Notes: generated from the letters alone by a model not told the origin. A DNA stretch of 64,000 bases from Verrucomicrobiales bacterium (GCA_028293125.1 JAQGPJ010000004.1:1-64000); one strand, 5' to 3'. Shown: positions 17,254 to 27,033, numbered from the stretch's first letter. A program made the numbers and translations.

Positions 17254-18161
17254 CAGAACGTGGTGTAGCTGCGGAACTCCGCCAGGCGCCCGGCGGCCTC
17301 GCCGGCGGTGAGGTTGCCCAACCGTTTAACGCCGAACTCCTCGCAGGTGAACGAGGCCAGCACGCTGCCGTAAACCACCGCGCGGGACAGATCCTCAAAG
17401 GTGATATCCGTCTTGTTCAGGGAGGCCAGATACCCCGTCATGCCGCCCGCGAAGGTATCGCCGGCCCCGGTGGGGTCCGCCACCTTCTGCAGCGGATAGG
17501 CGGTGGTGGTGAAAAATCCGTTGGGGCCGAACAGCAGCGCGCCGTGCTCGCCCTTTTTCACCACCACATACTTCGGCCCCATGGCCCGCAGGCGGTGGCC
17601 GGCGGTCATCAGGTTGCGCTCGTCCACAAAAATCCGGGCCTCGTCCTCGTTGATCACGAAGAGATCCACCTTTTTCATCATCTCCTCCAGCCGCGCGCGG
17701 GCGATGTTGATCCAGAGGTCCATGCTGTCGGCGATGATAAAAGGCTTGCCAGTCAGCTGGCCCAGCACATCCAGCTGGTTGTCCGGGCTCATGTTCGCCA
17801 GCAGCACCACTTTGGCGGCGGCGGCATCCACGGTCAGGCGGGGGTTGAATTTCTCCAGCACATCGATAGACACATCCAGGGTCTCGCGGTGGTTCATGTC
17901 GTCATGGTAGCGCCCGGTCCAGCGGAAGGTGCGGCCCTCCACCACATCCACATTGGCCAGGTCCACCCCGCGGGACACCAGCAGGGAGTGGTGCGGCTCC
18001 GGAAAGTCCGTGCCCACGATCGCGCAGAGATGCACCGTGGACCCGCTCAGCGCCGCCGCCATCGCGGCATAGGAGGCGCTGCCGCCCAGCAGCTCGTTAT
18101 GAACCTCGGTGGACGTGTGGATGGAATCCAGGGCGACGGTGCCGGCAATGAGAACAGACAT
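17253..18161 (-). CDS. PfkB-family sugar kinase
   Basis: 302 residues from the ATG at 18161 (MSVLIAGTVALDSI). The N-terminal signature GGSASYAAMAAALSG and the C-terminal ATP/anion-hole motif DPTGAGDTFAGG mark the ribokinase/PfkB family, which phosphorylates sugars or nucleosides. Substrate cannot be read from sequence; the WTGRYHDDMNHRETL segment in the lid region may bind it. A longer upstream extension has poor composition and is left out. The stop overlaps the start of a membrane-protein gene. Confidence 0.88.
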   Translation of the reverse strand: MSVLIAGTVALDSIHTSTEVHNELLGGSASYAAMAAALSGSTVHLCAIVGTDFPEPHHSLLVSRGVDLANVDVVEGRTFRWTGRYHDDMNHRETLDVSIDVLEKFNPRLTVDAAAAKVVLLANMSPDNQLDVLGQLTGKPFIIADSMDLWINIARARLEEMMKKVDLFVINEDEARIFVDERNLMTAGHRLRAMGPKYVVVKKGEHGALLFGPNGFFTTTAYPLQKVADPTGAGDTFAGGMTGYLASLNKTDITFEDLSRAVVYGSVLASFTCEEFGVKRLGNLTAGEAAGRLAEFRSYTTF

Positions 18162-18431
18162 GATGAAAGTGGAGGGACGTGTGGATGGATAGGAAAGTAA
18201 AAAAATGCTCCATGCCGGTTCAAAAACCGGCACGCTCCGCCTTACCTTGCCCCTCCCGCGCAAGCAACCTTTTTCCGCAGTCCGGGCACCGGTGCCGCCC
18301 CTGCCCGGCCCCGCTCACTCCAGCCCGGGCTCCGTTCCCTCCTTCAAACCAGAGCATTCCCTTTCTGACGCAGGGCCAATATCCCAATCCCCCCTTGCTT
18401 CCCGGCGGAGCCGCCTTCACACCGGAGGGAC

Positions 18432-19988
18432 ATGGAACGCGACGTACTGCCTCTGGACCGCCGGCTGCGGCAGGAGATCCTTTTTGCCCGGGCCCGGGTT
18501 TACCGGTTCGGGCAGCCCACCCCTTTGGAGAAACTGGAGCTTCCGGATCCCGGTCCGGGCCCGGAGATCTGGGTGAAGCGCGAGGACCGCTCGCCGGTGA
18601 AGTCCTACAAGTGGCGGGGGGCCTGCAACCGCATGGCGGTGCTGACGCCGGAGGAGGCCGCGCGCGGCGTGGTCACCGCCTCCGCCGGCAACCACGCCCA
18701 GGGAGTGGCCCTCGCCGCCAAAGCGCTGGGCATCCGCGCCCGCGTCCATATGCCGCGCTCCACTCCCATGGTGAAGCGGAACGCCGTGCTCCAGCACGGC
18801 GGCGACTGGGTGGAGATCCACCTCAGCGGCGACAGTTATGACGAGGCGGTGATTTCCGCCCGGCGGGACGGCGAGACCTCCGGTGCGGTTTACGTCCACG
18901 CCTACGATGACCTGCAGGTCATGGCCGGTCAGGGCACCCTGGCGGATGAGGTGGTGCTGTCCGGGCACGGCCCGTTCGATGAGGCATGGCTTCAGATCGG
19001 CGGCGGCGGCATGGTGGCGGGGGCCTCCGTGTGGCTGAAAACCTATTGGCCGGACATGGCCATCGTGGGGGTGGAAGGCACCGGCCAGGCTTCCATGAAG
19101 GCGGCACTGGCTGCCGGAAAGCCGGTGGCCCTGAAGGATCTGGACCTTTTCTGCGACGGCACCGCGGTCCGCAAGGCCGGCACCTTGCCCTTCGCGGTAT
19201 GCCGGGAAACCCTGTTGGAAATCGTCACCGTGACCAATGCGGAGGTCAGCCACGCCATCCGCGTGCTGTGGGAAACCCTGCGGTGCGTCTCCGAGCCCTC
19301 CGGAGCCCTGGGGCTGGCGGCGGTGCTGAAAAACCGTGAAAAGCTGGCCGGCAAACGGGTGCTGGTGGTGGTCACCGGAGCCAATATCGACTTTCTCCAG
19401 TTGGGGCTCATCGCCCAGTCGCAGGGGGCCGCCGCCGGTGGCGCCAGCAGCCGCACTCTGCGGGTGTGTATTCCCGAACGTCCGGGCACCATGCTGGAGC
19501 TGCTGGACGGCTGCTTCGCGGGCCTCAATATCGCCGACTTCCAGTATGGCAAAAGCGCCACCGGCCAAGCCTGGCCGGTCTTCACCGTCACCGCCCCGGA
19601 TCCTGCGGTGCTGGAGGAGGTGCCCTGCCGGCTGGACGCCGGCGGCTTCATCTGGGAATCCCTGCCCGATGACGCGGTTGATATCGCGTTCCGCGCCATT
19701 CCCCTGCGCGCGGACCTGCTCACTTGCCCCGCCTTCCTGCGCCTGGAGTTCTACGAACGTCCCGGCACCCTCCACGACTTCCTCAGCCAGCACATCCGGG
19801 GGCGCGCCAGTCTTTGCTATTTCAACTACCGCCAGTCCGGGGAACGCATCGGGCGCGCGCTCATCGGGCTGGATTTCGTCAGTGAGGAGGAGCGCCGGGC
19901 GGTGCTTGCCGCCATCCCCCGGCATGGGGATGGCTACCGGCTCTGCGAGCCGGTGGATGGGGCGGCGCAGCAGCGGCTGATTGGTTGA
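18432..19988 (+). CDS. ilvA: Threonine ammonia-lyase, biosynthetic type with ACT-like domains
   Basis: 518 residues. It deaminates L-threonine to 2-oxobutanoate, the first step toward isoleucine. The PLP lysine lies in SPVKSYKWRGACN (about Lys60); SAGNHAQGVA and the Gly-rich GGGGMVAG loop follow. After about residue 335 come two ACT-like regulatory segments (LRVCIPERPGTMLELLDG and LRLEFYERPGTLHDFL), as in the isoleucine-inhibited enzyme, so feedback control is expected. GGAGGG precedes the ATG at 18432. No other branched-chain amino acid gene is next to it. Confidence 0.92.
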   Translation: MERDVLPLDRRLRQEILFARARVYRFGQPTPLEKLELPDPGPGPEIWVKREDRSPVKSYKWRGACNRMAVLTPEEAARGVVTASAGNHAQGVALAAKALGIRARVHMPRSTPMVKRNAVLQHGGDWVEIHLSGDSYDEAVISARRDGETSGAVYVHAYDDLQVMAGQGTLADEVVLSGHGPFDEAWLQIGGGGMVAGASVWLKTYWPDMAIVGVEGTGQASMKAALAAGKPVALKDLDLFCDGTAVRKAGTLPFAVCRETLLEIVTVTNAEVSHAIRVLWETLRCVSEPSGALGLAAVLKNREKLAGKRVLVVVTGANIDFLQLGLIAQSQGAAAGGASSRTLRVCIPERPGTMLELLDGCFAGLNIADFQYGKSATGQAWPVFTVTAPDPAVLEEVPCRLDAGGFIWESLPDDAVDIAFRAIPLRADLLTCPAFLRLEFYERPGTLHDFLSQHIRGRASLCYFNYRQSGERIGRALIGLDFVSEEERRAVLAAIPRHGDGYRLCEPVDGAAQQRLIG

Positions 19989-20402
19989 ATACCTCAGCAA
20001 AACATCTTCAGATATTCATATAATTATAATATCGAATATTTTTATATACAGCAACCGGGTAGAACAGGCGTCTCGCCTGTCCTGCCGGGCATCCTGCCCG
20101 GTGCCGATGCCTTGGCAGTTTTCAGCAGCCAAAGCTGAATCTGTCCTCGGGTGTCAAGCTGGGAGAAGCTCCTCCGGATTGCTAAAAACTGAAACTCCTC
20201 CGGCTTGCATCATCAGGAATTCAACCTCCGTATCGCTGCATCCCAAGATGCTGGAAGACCGATTCTCTGGAATCCCGGATGCTGGGAAGACCAATTCTCC
20301 GGCACCGGGCAGAATGCCCGGCGGGACAGGCGGGACGCCTGTTCTACCCGTTATCGAGCCGGCTCGCGCCGGAATTGAAAATTCAGTAATATTCACTTAT
20401 CG
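19989..20402. other. Convergent intergenic region holding an AT-rich patch and a long inverted repeat
   Basis: About 414 bases between the ends of ilvA and the dehydrogenase gene. It starts with an AT-rich patch (about 20005-20050) unlike the surrounding GC-rich DNA, followed by the 50-bp inverted-repeat pair listed separately. Frames inside it do not look like genes. Confidence 0.6.
20056..20350. repeat. Pair of 50-bp inverted repeats flanking a 195-base core
   Basis: Arms at 20056-20105 and 20301-20350 are reverse complements at 47 of 50 positions. Each arm itself folds into two hairpins (ACAGGCG...CGCCTGT and CCGGGCA...TGCCCGG). The core carries a near-duplicate (GATGCTGGAAGACC at about 20249 and GATGCTGGGAAGACC at about 20278). 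The whole could be a small non-coding mobile element or an intergenic repeat pair of the kind common in PVC genomes. No transposase lies inside. Confidence 0.75.
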
Positions 20403-21656
20403 TTATACATAACGATCCGGACTCATCAGTCCCAGATCGAAACTCGAAGCCTCCCCCGCCAGCAGCCGACCCACGATTTCCCCCGTCACCGGCCCCAGGC
20501 TGATGCCCATCATGCTGTGGCCGGTGGCAACAACCAGATTCTCCGCCGCCGCGGTGCGGCCCAGGTAGGGCAGGCCGTCCGGGGAGCAGGGCCGAAGGCC
20601 GCACCAGGGCTGGAGGCCGTCGAAATCCGCCGGGCTGAAATCCGGATAATAGTCCGGCACCGCGTTGACGATGCCGCGCACGCGGCGTGGGGAGATGGTG
20701 GTGTTCAGTCCCGCGATCTCCATGGTGCCGCCCACGCGCAGGCCGCCGGCCATGGGGGTCACGGCCACGCGGGCCTCGGCCAGGATGGAGCAGATCTCCG
20801 GGGACTGGCGGGGATTCGGCAGGGTCAGGCTGTAGCCCTTGCCGGCCTGCATGGGCAGGCGGAGGCCCAGCGGTTTGACGGTTTCCGCCGACCATGATCC
20901 GCCGGCCAGCACGAACTGCCCGCCTTCGATCTCCTCTCCGCGCGCCGTGCACAGAGCCCGCAGGCGTTTGCCGTCGCGCTGACAGCCGGTGATTTCCGTG
21001 TCCGGCAGAAACTTCACACCCATGGACCGGCAGGCTCTGACCAGCGACTGCATCAGCCGGTCCGGGGTCAGGTGGCAGTCTTTGGGGAAATACACCGCTC
21101 CCGCCACACTCATCCTGATACCCGGCTCCAAGGCCGCTGTGGCCGCCGCGTCCAGCACCTCCGCCGGCACGCCCAGCGTCCGTGCGTGTTCCGCGGTGTG
21201 CGCCTCCTCCTCCAAGGTGCGGGCCGTGCGGCAGAGCATCAGCAGGCCTTTTTTGACCAAGCCGAAATCCGCCTCCGGCAGCGTGGCCAGCTCCTCGTAA
21301 CAGGCGCGGCTGGCGAGGTGCAGATCCCGCAGCAGGGGGGAGCTGCGCCGCACGTGGGCGGGGGTCGCGGCTTTCCAGAATTTCAGCGCCCATGCGGCCA
21401 GATCGATGTCCGGTCTGGGTTTGATATAGAAGGGCGATTCCGGATTCCACATCCATTTCAGCCCCAGTGCCACCATGCCCGGCGCAGCCAGGGGAATGAA
21501 GTGGCTGGGCACGATCATCCCGGCGTTGCCATACGAGCAGCCGTTCTGCGCCAGCGGCTGACGGTCGATCACCGTCACCTTCAGCCCGCGCCGCGCCGCG
21601 TAAAAGGCGCTGCAAAGGCCGATGATCCCCTGCCCTATGATCACAACATTGTCCAT
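20403..21656 (-). CDS. lhpB: FAD-dependent D-amino-acid dehydrogenase, probable cis-4-hydroxy-D-proline dehydrogenase
   Basis: 417 residues of the DadA/DAO fold: FAD-binding VVIIGQGIIGLCSAFYAARRG at the N-terminus and GHSMMGISLGPVTGEIV near the C-terminus. The family oxidises D-amino acids to imines. Context decides the substrate: a proline racemase-family epimerase and a DapA-family lyase lie in the same cluster, as in the bacterial trans-4-hydroxy-L-proline pathway, where this enzyme makes pyrroline-4-hydroxy-2-carboxylate. The ATG at 21656 is preferred over TTG at 21668. A plain D-amino-acid dehydrogenase role remains possible. Confidence 0.8.
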   Translation of the reverse strand: MDNVVIIGQGIIGLCSAFYAARRGLKVTVIDRQPLAQNGCSYGNAGMIVPSHFIPLAAPGMVALGLKWMWNPESPFYIKPRPDIDLAAWALKFWKAATPAHVRRSSPLLRDLHLASRACYEELATLPEADFGLVKKGLLMLCRTARTLEEEAHTAEHARTLGVPAEVLDAAATAALEPGIRMSVAGAVYFPKDCHLTPDRLMQSLVRACRSMGVKFLPDTEITGCQRDGKRLRALCTARGEEIEGGQFVLAGGSWSAETVKPLGLRLPMQAGKGYSLTLPNPRQSPEICSILAEARVAVTPMAGGLRVGGTMEIAGLNTTISPRRVRGIVNAVPDYYPDFSPADFDGLQPWCGLRPCSPDGLPYLGRTAAAENLVVATGHSMMGISLGPVTGEIVGRLLAGEASSFDLGLMSPDRYV

Positions 21657-21746
21657 GGTCCCGTTCAATTCAGTTCAATTCAGCCTTGCTTACTTTGCTT
21701 TGCTTCCATTTCTGCGTTTCCCCATCCGCACCGTCCCTGTCCCGCC

Positions 21747-24140
21747 TCACAGCCGGGGCTCCACGCCCATCAGGTGCCGCACAAAAAAGTCCATGCGCCT
21801 GCGGGCGGCGTAGGGCGACTCTCCGGCTCCGTGGTCCGATCCCGGCACCACCAGGAGATCAAAATCCTTGCCCGCCTTCACGAGGGCGTTCACCGCCTGC
21901 ATGGTGCTGGCGGGGTCCACGTTGGTGTCCATCTCGCCCACGGTCAGGAACAGGTGGCCCTCCAGCTTGCCGGCATCGTCCACATTGGAGCTGCGGGCAT
22001 AGGATTCATCGACGGGCCAGCCCATCCACTGCTCGTTCCACCAGATCTTATCCATGCGGTTGTCGTGGCAGCCGCAGTCGGCCACGGCGGCGCTGTAGAA
22101 ATCGTGGTGGTCCAGCAGCGCCCGCATGGCGTTCTGACCGCCCGCCGATCCGCCGTAGATCCCGACATGTTTCAGATCCATCCAGGGCCGGCTGGCCGCC
22201 GCCGCCTTCATCCAGGCGATGCGGTCCGCAAAGCCGGCGTCCGCCAGGTTTTTCCAGCACACTTCATGAAATTTTTTGCCCCGGTGATTGGTTCCCATGC
22301 CGTCCGCCTGCACCACAATGAAGCCCAGCTCGGCCAGTCCGTGCTGCCGCAGCCCGCGGCCAAACTCCTTGGCGGTGAAGGCTCCCTGCGGGCCTGCGTA
22401 GATCTCCTCCAGCACCGGCCAGGACCGGGCGGGATCGAAATTGGAGGGCTTGATGATGGTGCCGTAAATATCTGTCACCCCATCCCTCCCCTTGGCCACA
22501 AACCGTTCCGGCACGGTCCAGCCGGCGGCCAGCAGCGCCGACCAGTCCCCGCGCTCCAGCTCCACCGCCAGGGTGCCGTCCGTGCTGCGGCGCAGCTCCG
22601 TCACCGGAGCTTGGTCCGGGCGCGACCAAGTGTCCACAAACCAGCGGCGGTCCGGGGAGAAGCGGATGCGGTGATCCCCATCCCCCTGGGTAAGCCTGAC
22701 AAATCCCGTGCCGTCAAAGTTCACACGGCAGAGATGGCGCTGATAGGGATCCTGCCCCTCCGCCTGGCCGCCGGCATAGAACCAGACTTGCCGCGCGTCA
22801 CGGTCCACGGACTCGATACCCCGCACCACCCACTGGCCGCCGGTGATACGGTTTTTCACTTGGCCGCTGACGGTGTCATAAAGGTAGAGATGGCACCAGC
22901 CATCGAGCTCGGACATCCACAGCAGTTCATGGGTCTCATCCAGAAACTCGTGCCAGGTTTTCTCGTTGTAGTCGATGAAGGTTGGCGAGGTCTCCTCCAC
23001 CACGGGGCGCACCGCCAGGCTGCCGCGGTCCACCGAGAGCAGGCGGAACACCTGATGGCCGCGCTGGTTGTATTCAAAGGTAAAGCTTTTACTGTCCGGC
23101 TGCCAGCGGATCTGGAGATTGCCGTCGGTAGTGAAGGGATTGGGGAACAGCCCGTCGCTGACCGGCTTCACCGACTTGTCGGCCACCGTCACCACCACCA
23201 GCTCCGGCTTGGGCAGCTTGTCCCCGGGCTTCAGATAGTCGTGGGTGAACAGCCGGGGCTGCAGCTGATTGCGCGGGGAGGATTCGACAATATGCACCGG
23301 GTGCTCCTGCCCCGGCTTCACACGCAGCGCGGTGAAGGCCCCGCTGTCCGGCGACCAGAACACGCGGCCGGTGTAGCGGTTGTCCTCCGTGCCGTCGGAG
23401 GTCAGCGGCACTGCCTCGGGCGCGTCCTTCTGCCGGAGGAACAGATTGTATGCCCGGGCCTCCACCGTGAAATTCCCGTCCGGCGAGGTGCCGCCTTCAT
23501 CCCCGCCGCGTCCGCGGCCCCGGCCCGGCCGTCCTTCGCCGGGACCCGCTGTCGGTGAGGGGGCATCGATCACTGCCCGCAGCGGTATGTCCGCAGCCTC
23601 GAACACTGCCAACGGTTTGCCCTCCCTGCCGGTCACCAGCCAGACGTGGCCACTGTAGGTGTTCTGCCCGCGTTCCGCCCCGGCCCGGATGCGGCCATAG
23701 GCCTGGCGTCCGCCGGCGGGGTCGATCCAGAACAGGTCCACATCCTCCGCCAGCTGATTGACCAGCTTGATCTCCGTGTTCTCCCCGCCATTGCGCGAGG
23801 GACGGATGCGCAGCGGTGTCTCCGATGCCTTCACGGCATCGTTGCCGGGGATTTGGGAAGGGTCCGTCACCACCTCCCGCGTGCCATTGGCGGCATCGAC
23901 GAGAACCGTTTCCTTCCGGTCCGGTCCGATGTCCACCCGGTACCAGAACCGCTCCCCGCCCGGCAGCCACACTGGCCGGACGCCGGTGCGGAAAACCTTG
24001 TTCTCCGTGCGTGGGGCCAGACTGGCGGCGCGGTCATAGTCCTCCTTTTTCCCCTGCGCCGGCACCTTCACAGCCAGTGTGGGAAAAGATAGAAGGGACA
24101 GCAGCAGAAAGGGAAGTCGGGAGTTCCGGGGATGCGGCAT
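21747..24140 (-). CDS. Exported S9-family dipeptidyl peptidase (DPP IV-like)
   Basis: 797 residues with a signal peptide (FLLLSLLSFPTLAVKVPAQG). An N-terminal beta-propeller is followed by an alpha/beta hydrolase domain with nucleophile GGSAGG (Ser665), Asp738 in GEMDTNVD and His770 in GSDHGAGES. S9B/C enzymes remove dipeptides with Pro, or similar residues, in the second position. A Gly/Arg-rich insert (GRPGRGRGRGG) interrupts the propeller near residue 215. It lies between the epimerase and dehydrogenase genes of the hydroxyproline cluster, so release of Pro/Hyp dipeptides from collagen-like peptides is a reasonable inference. Confidence 0.87.
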   Translation of the reverse strand: MPHPRNSRLPFLLLSLLSFPTLAVKVPAQGKKEDYDRAASLAPRTENKVFRTGVRPVWLPGGERFWYRVDIGPDRKETVLVDAANGTREVVTDPSQIPGNDAVKASETPLRIRPSRNGGENTEIKLVNQLAEDVDLFWIDPAGGRQAYGRIRAGAERGQNTYSGHVWLVTGREGKPLAVFEAADIPLRAVIDAPSPTAGPGEGRPGRGRGRGGDEGGTSPDGNFTVEARAYNLFLRQKDAPEAVPLTSDGTEDNRYTGRVFWSPDSGAFTALRVKPGQEHPVHIVESSPRNQLQPRLFTHDYLKPGDKLPKPELVVVTVADKSVKPVSDGLFPNPFTTDGNLQIRWQPDSKSFTFEYNQRGHQVFRLLSVDRGSLAVRPVVEETSPTFIDYNEKTWHEFLDETHELLWMSELDGWCHLYLYDTVSGQVKNRITGGQWVVRGIESVDRDARQVWFYAGGQAEGQDPYQRHLCRVNFDGTGFVRLTQGDGDHRIRFSPDRRWFVDTWSRPDQAPVTELRRSTDGTLAVELERGDWSALLAAGWTVPERFVAKGRDGVTDIYGTIIKPSNFDPARSWPVLEEIYAGPQGAFTAKEFGRGLRQHGLAELGFIVVQADGMGTNHRGKKFHEVCWKNLADAGFADRIAWMKAAAASRPWMDLKHVGIYGGSAGGQNAMRALLDHHDFYSAAVADCGCHDNRMDKIWWNEQWMGWPVDESYARSSNVDDAGKLEGHLFLTVGEMDTNVDPASTMQAVNALVKAGKDFDLLVVPGSDHGAGESPYAARRRMDFFVRHLMGVEPRL

Positions 24141-24247
24141 GGTTTGTCAGTGTCAGAGGATGAGGGCGGAAGCGGCGGCGCGGAATGCCTCCAGGGGTTT
24201 GCGGGAGGCGTTCCGCGCCATGAGCTTCAGAGCAATTTTTCAGCCGG

Positions 24248-25213
24248 TCAATCCGCAGTCCGGATACCATTTAAGAAGGGATCTGTGGGATCGAAAATCA
24301 GGGTGCTCTCCGCCGTGATCCAAGCCCGTCCGGTGATGACCGGATCAATCCGCCCGCCGTCCGCGCCGGTTTCATAACCGGCCTCGAACACGGTGCCGAG
24401 GATGCTTTCCTGACGCCACACCGCGCCCGCCGCCAGCTTTCCATCCGCCGCCAGGCAGGCCACCTTGGCGCTGGTGCCGTTGCCGCAGGGCGACCGGTCA
24501 TAGGCCTTGCCAGGGCACAGGACGAAGTTCCGGCTGTGGTTCCCCGCATCGCCGGGCGGGCCGAAAAACTCCACATGGTCCACCTCCGGCCAGCCCGCGG
24601 CGTTCACCGCCTGGCGGACCGCCCACGCCTGAGAGGTCAGGGTTTCCACATGACTCAGGTCCAGCGCCGGTGTTGGCGAGGTAACGAGGAAAAACCAGTT
24701 CCCCCCCCAGGCCACATCCCCGGTCACCGGTCCCAGGCCTGGCACCTGCACCGTGACGCCCGCATCCTTCCGCCACGACGGCACATTGCGCACGGACACC
24801 CGGCCATCCGCCAGCAGTTCCGCCGTCACCGGGCCCACGGGGGTATCGATGCGGCAGGGACCGGGCTGGATTTTCCCCACATGCGCCAGCGTGGCCATCA
24901 GGCCGATGGTGCCGTGACCGCACATGCCGAGAATGCCGACATTATTGAAAAAAATGACCCCGAACGCGCAGTCCGGATCATGCGGCGGCACCATCAATGC
25001 GGCCACCAGCACATCCGATCCCCGGGGCTCGTTCACCACGGCGGAGCGGAAGTGGTCGTGCTCCTGGCGGAACCGCTTCGCGCGCTCCGACAGTGGACCG
25101 GAGCCCAGATCCGGACCGCCCTCCAGCACCACCCGCGTGGGTTCGCCGGCGGTATGGGAATCGATCACCGGCAGCCGCTTCAGCGCCGTGGCCGTGGCTG
25201 TGGTCATGGTCAT
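24248..25213 (-). CDS. lhpA: Proline racemase-family protein, probable 4-hydroxyproline 2-epimerase
   Basis: 321 residues. Both catalytic cysteines of the epimerase mechanism are present: Cys98 in MCGHGTIG and Cys243 in SPCGNGTSAK. Trans-3-hydroxyproline dehydratases of the same family carry Thr or Ser at one position, so an epimerase is favoured. The reaction turns trans-4-hydroxy-L-proline into cis-4-hydroxy-D-proline, the substrate of the neighbouring dehydrogenase. Its ATG overlaps the stop of the upstream protease gene (25210-25213), which implies coupled translation. Confidence 0.87.
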   Translation of the reverse strand: MTMTTATATALKRLPVIDSHTAGEPTRVVLEGGPDLGSGPLSERAKRFRQEHDHFRSAVVNEPRGSDVLVAALMVPPHDPDCAFGVIFFNNVGILGMCGHGTIGLMATLAHVGKIQPGPCRIDTPVGPVTAELLADGRVSVRNVPSWRKDAGVTVQVPGLGPVTGDVAWGGNWFFLVTSPTPALDLSHVETLTSQAWAVRQAVNAAGWPEVDHVEFFGPPGDAGNHSRNFVLCPGKAYDRSPCGNGTSAKVACLAADGKLAAGAVWRQESILGTVFEAGYETGADGGRIDPVITGRAWITAESTLIFDPTDPFLNGIRTAD

Positions 25214-26085
25214 GGCCGTCCTTTCGTTGCGTCCTCCGTGCCCGGCCTCCAGCGGAAGGTCGGCGCGGTGGCCGGATCATAGCCATTCAGATGCTCCCGG
25301 TCTTTCTCCGGACGGTCCGCCGGCTTTTGATACCGCCACTCCTTGTCCCCGAAAACCTCCTGGCAGAGGGCCGCCAGCTCCGGGTCATACTCCTTCAGCT
25401 CCGCGCGGGTGTTCACAAAGTTGTGGGAGGTGTCGTTCTCGCGGTTGTTGTCAAACCAGCTCTGCACCCCCTCCGCCCAGTATTCGGCGGGGTTCGACCC
25501 CGCGTAAAACCCTTTCCACCGCCCCAGTGCCATCGCACGGGCATAGGTTTTGTTCAGCCGGCCCTCGAAGGTGGGATCCACCTTGCTGAGGCCCATCTGA
25601 TGGATGGCGTGGGCGAATTCATGAATCAGGATGTTCTCGGTGGCATAGTGGTCACCGGGAAAGCATAGCAGATTCTCCTCCCCGCAGCTCACCGCCGGGG
25701 CATCGGGGCTGGGTCCCAGCCCGCGGGCGCGGCGGTCCCAGTAGTCGCGGTCCCGCTTCAGGTCCGCATGCTCCGGCACATCGGTGGTGTATTCATCCAC
25801 CGCCATCACCGCCAGCCGGACCTGGTTCGCCGCCAACGCCTCCCGGATGTCGTTCCGCCCCGCCAGCAGGTGGTCCACGATCCAGGCCGCCTCCCGCAGC
25901 GCTTGGTCCCTCACCTTCGCCGAGGAGACGATGGGCAGCCCGGAGGCATCCACGGATTTTTGATAGAAGGGATCCAGCTTGAAGGCGGTGCGCACCGCCT
26001 CCGGCACCGGGGAACTGACCGTCTGCGCGGTGGAAAGCCCGGCGGCCAGCAGCCCGGCGGCCAGGAGGGGAAAGGTCGGTTTCAT
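25210..26085 (-). CDS. Secreted zinc metalloprotease-like protein (HExxH)
   Basis: 291 residues with a signal peptide (FPLLAAGLLAAGLSTAQT). A zinc site HEFAH (His155-His159) is followed by EYWAEGVQSWFD (Glu205), which could give the third ligand, as in gluzincin-type folds. Cys134 and Cys141 may pair outside the cytoplasm. Not assigned to a named family. It sits in the hydroxyproline cluster, 27 bases after the lyase gene and overlapping the epimerase gene, so a role in breaking down extracellular protein is inferred from context. Confidence 0.65.
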   Translation of the reverse strand: MKPTFPLLAAGLLAAGLSTAQTVSSPVPEAVRTAFKLDPFYQKSVDASGLPIVSSAKVRDQALREAAWIVDHLLAGRNDIREALAANQVRLAVMAVDEYTTDVPEHADLKRDRDYWDRRARGLGPSPDAPAVSCGEENLLCFPGDHYATENILIHEFAHAIHQMGLSKVDPTFEGRLNKTYARAMALGRWKGFYAGSNPAEYWAEGVQSWFDNNRENDTSHNFVNTRAELKEYDPELAALCQEVFGDKEWRYQKPADRPEKDREHLNGYDPATAPTFRWRPGTEDATKGRP

Positions 26086-26112
26086 GTCGGAGGAGGAAGG
26101 GGAACAGGCGGT

Positions 26113-27033
26113 TCAGCCATTTTTGGCCGGCACGGCGGGACGGTCCGCGATCCCCTTGTGGATGATTTTCAGAACCGCCTCCCGCTCGGCTCCCGCCAGC
26201 GTCAGGCGCGGCGCGCGCACCCATTCGCGGCCCAGCCCGCACTCCTGCACGCAGAGCTTGATGTACTGCACAAACTTGGGATGGGTGTCCAGATGCAGCA
26301 GCGGGCTGAACCAGCGGTAAACCTCCCGCGCCTTCACCCAGTCGCCGTCCTGCATCAGCTCCCAAAGCCACTGGTTCTCATCGGGAAACGCGATGCCCGT
26401 GCCCGCCACCCAGCCGTCGATGCCGAGGATGGCGCTCTCCAGCGCCAGATCGTCCACGCCGGTGAAAATAGCATACCGCCCGCCGACGGTGTTGTGCAGG
26501 TCCGTGATGCGGCGGGTGTTGCCGGAGCTCTCCTTCAGCGCCACGAAGTTCGGCTGGTCCGCCAGTTCCGCGAACAACTCCGGTGTGATATCGTGGCCAT
26601 AGCTGATAGGGTTGTTGTAAATCATGATGGGCAGGCCGGTGGCTCTGGCCACGGTGCGGAAATGCGCCAGGGACTCGCGCGGATCCGGCGATTTGTAAAT
26701 CATCGGCGGCATGAGCATAAAGCCGTCCGCGCCCAGTTTTTCGGAGTCGCGCACATAGCGGCAGGCCTCCGCGCAGGAGGACTCGGCGACGCCGCTGAGC
26801 ACCGGCACCCGGCCTGCCACCGTTTTGATCATGGCTTCCAGCACCTGGCGCTTCTCATCGGCGGCCAGCGACTGGTTCTCGCCCAGGGAACCCAGAAAGA
26901 CGAGACCGCTGATGCCGCTTTTGATCAGCACATCCACATGGTGCGCGGTGGCTTCAAGGTCGGGCTCGCCGTCCTCGGTCATTTGGGTGGTGATGGCGGG
27001 GAAGACGCCTTGCCAGAATGGTTTCATGTCCAT
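26113..27033 (-). CDS. lhpC: DapA-superfamily lyase, probable pyrroline-4-hydroxy-2-carboxylate deaminase
   Basis: 306 residues with the fold and residues of the dihydrodipicolinate synthase superfamily: GSLGEN loop (48-53), Tyr139 in MIYNNP, and the Schiff-base Lys167 in VALKESSG. With the epimerase and dehydrogenase beside it, the best fit is the deaminase that converts pyrroline-4-hydroxy-2-carboxylate to 2-oxoglutarate semialdehyde. The dehydrogenase that finishes the route was not found in the window. It is the first gene of the minus-strand cluster and divergent from the regulator. A true dihydrodipicolinate synthase or keto-sugar-acid lyase is the alternative. Confidence 0.8.
   Translation of the reverse strand: MDMKPFWQGVFPAITTQMTEDGEPDLEATAHHVDVLIKSGISGLVFLGSLGENQSLAADEKRQVLEAMIKTVAGRVPVLSGVAESSCAEACRYVRDSEKLGADGFMLMPPMIYKSPDPRESLAHFRTVARATGLPIMIYNNPISYGHDITPELFAELADQPNFVALKESSGNTRRITDLHNTVGGRYAIFTGVDDLALESAILGIDGWVAGTGIAFPDENQWLWELMQDGDWVKAREVYRWFSPLLHLDTHPKFVQYIKLCVQECGLGREWVRAPRLTLAGAEREAVLKIIHKGIADRPAVPAKNG

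Noticed and set aside
21072-23558. 828-codon plus-strand frame opposite lhpB and the S9 peptidase
   Set aside because: Antisense shadow across two genes and the gap between them; His/Gln-rich without a domain.
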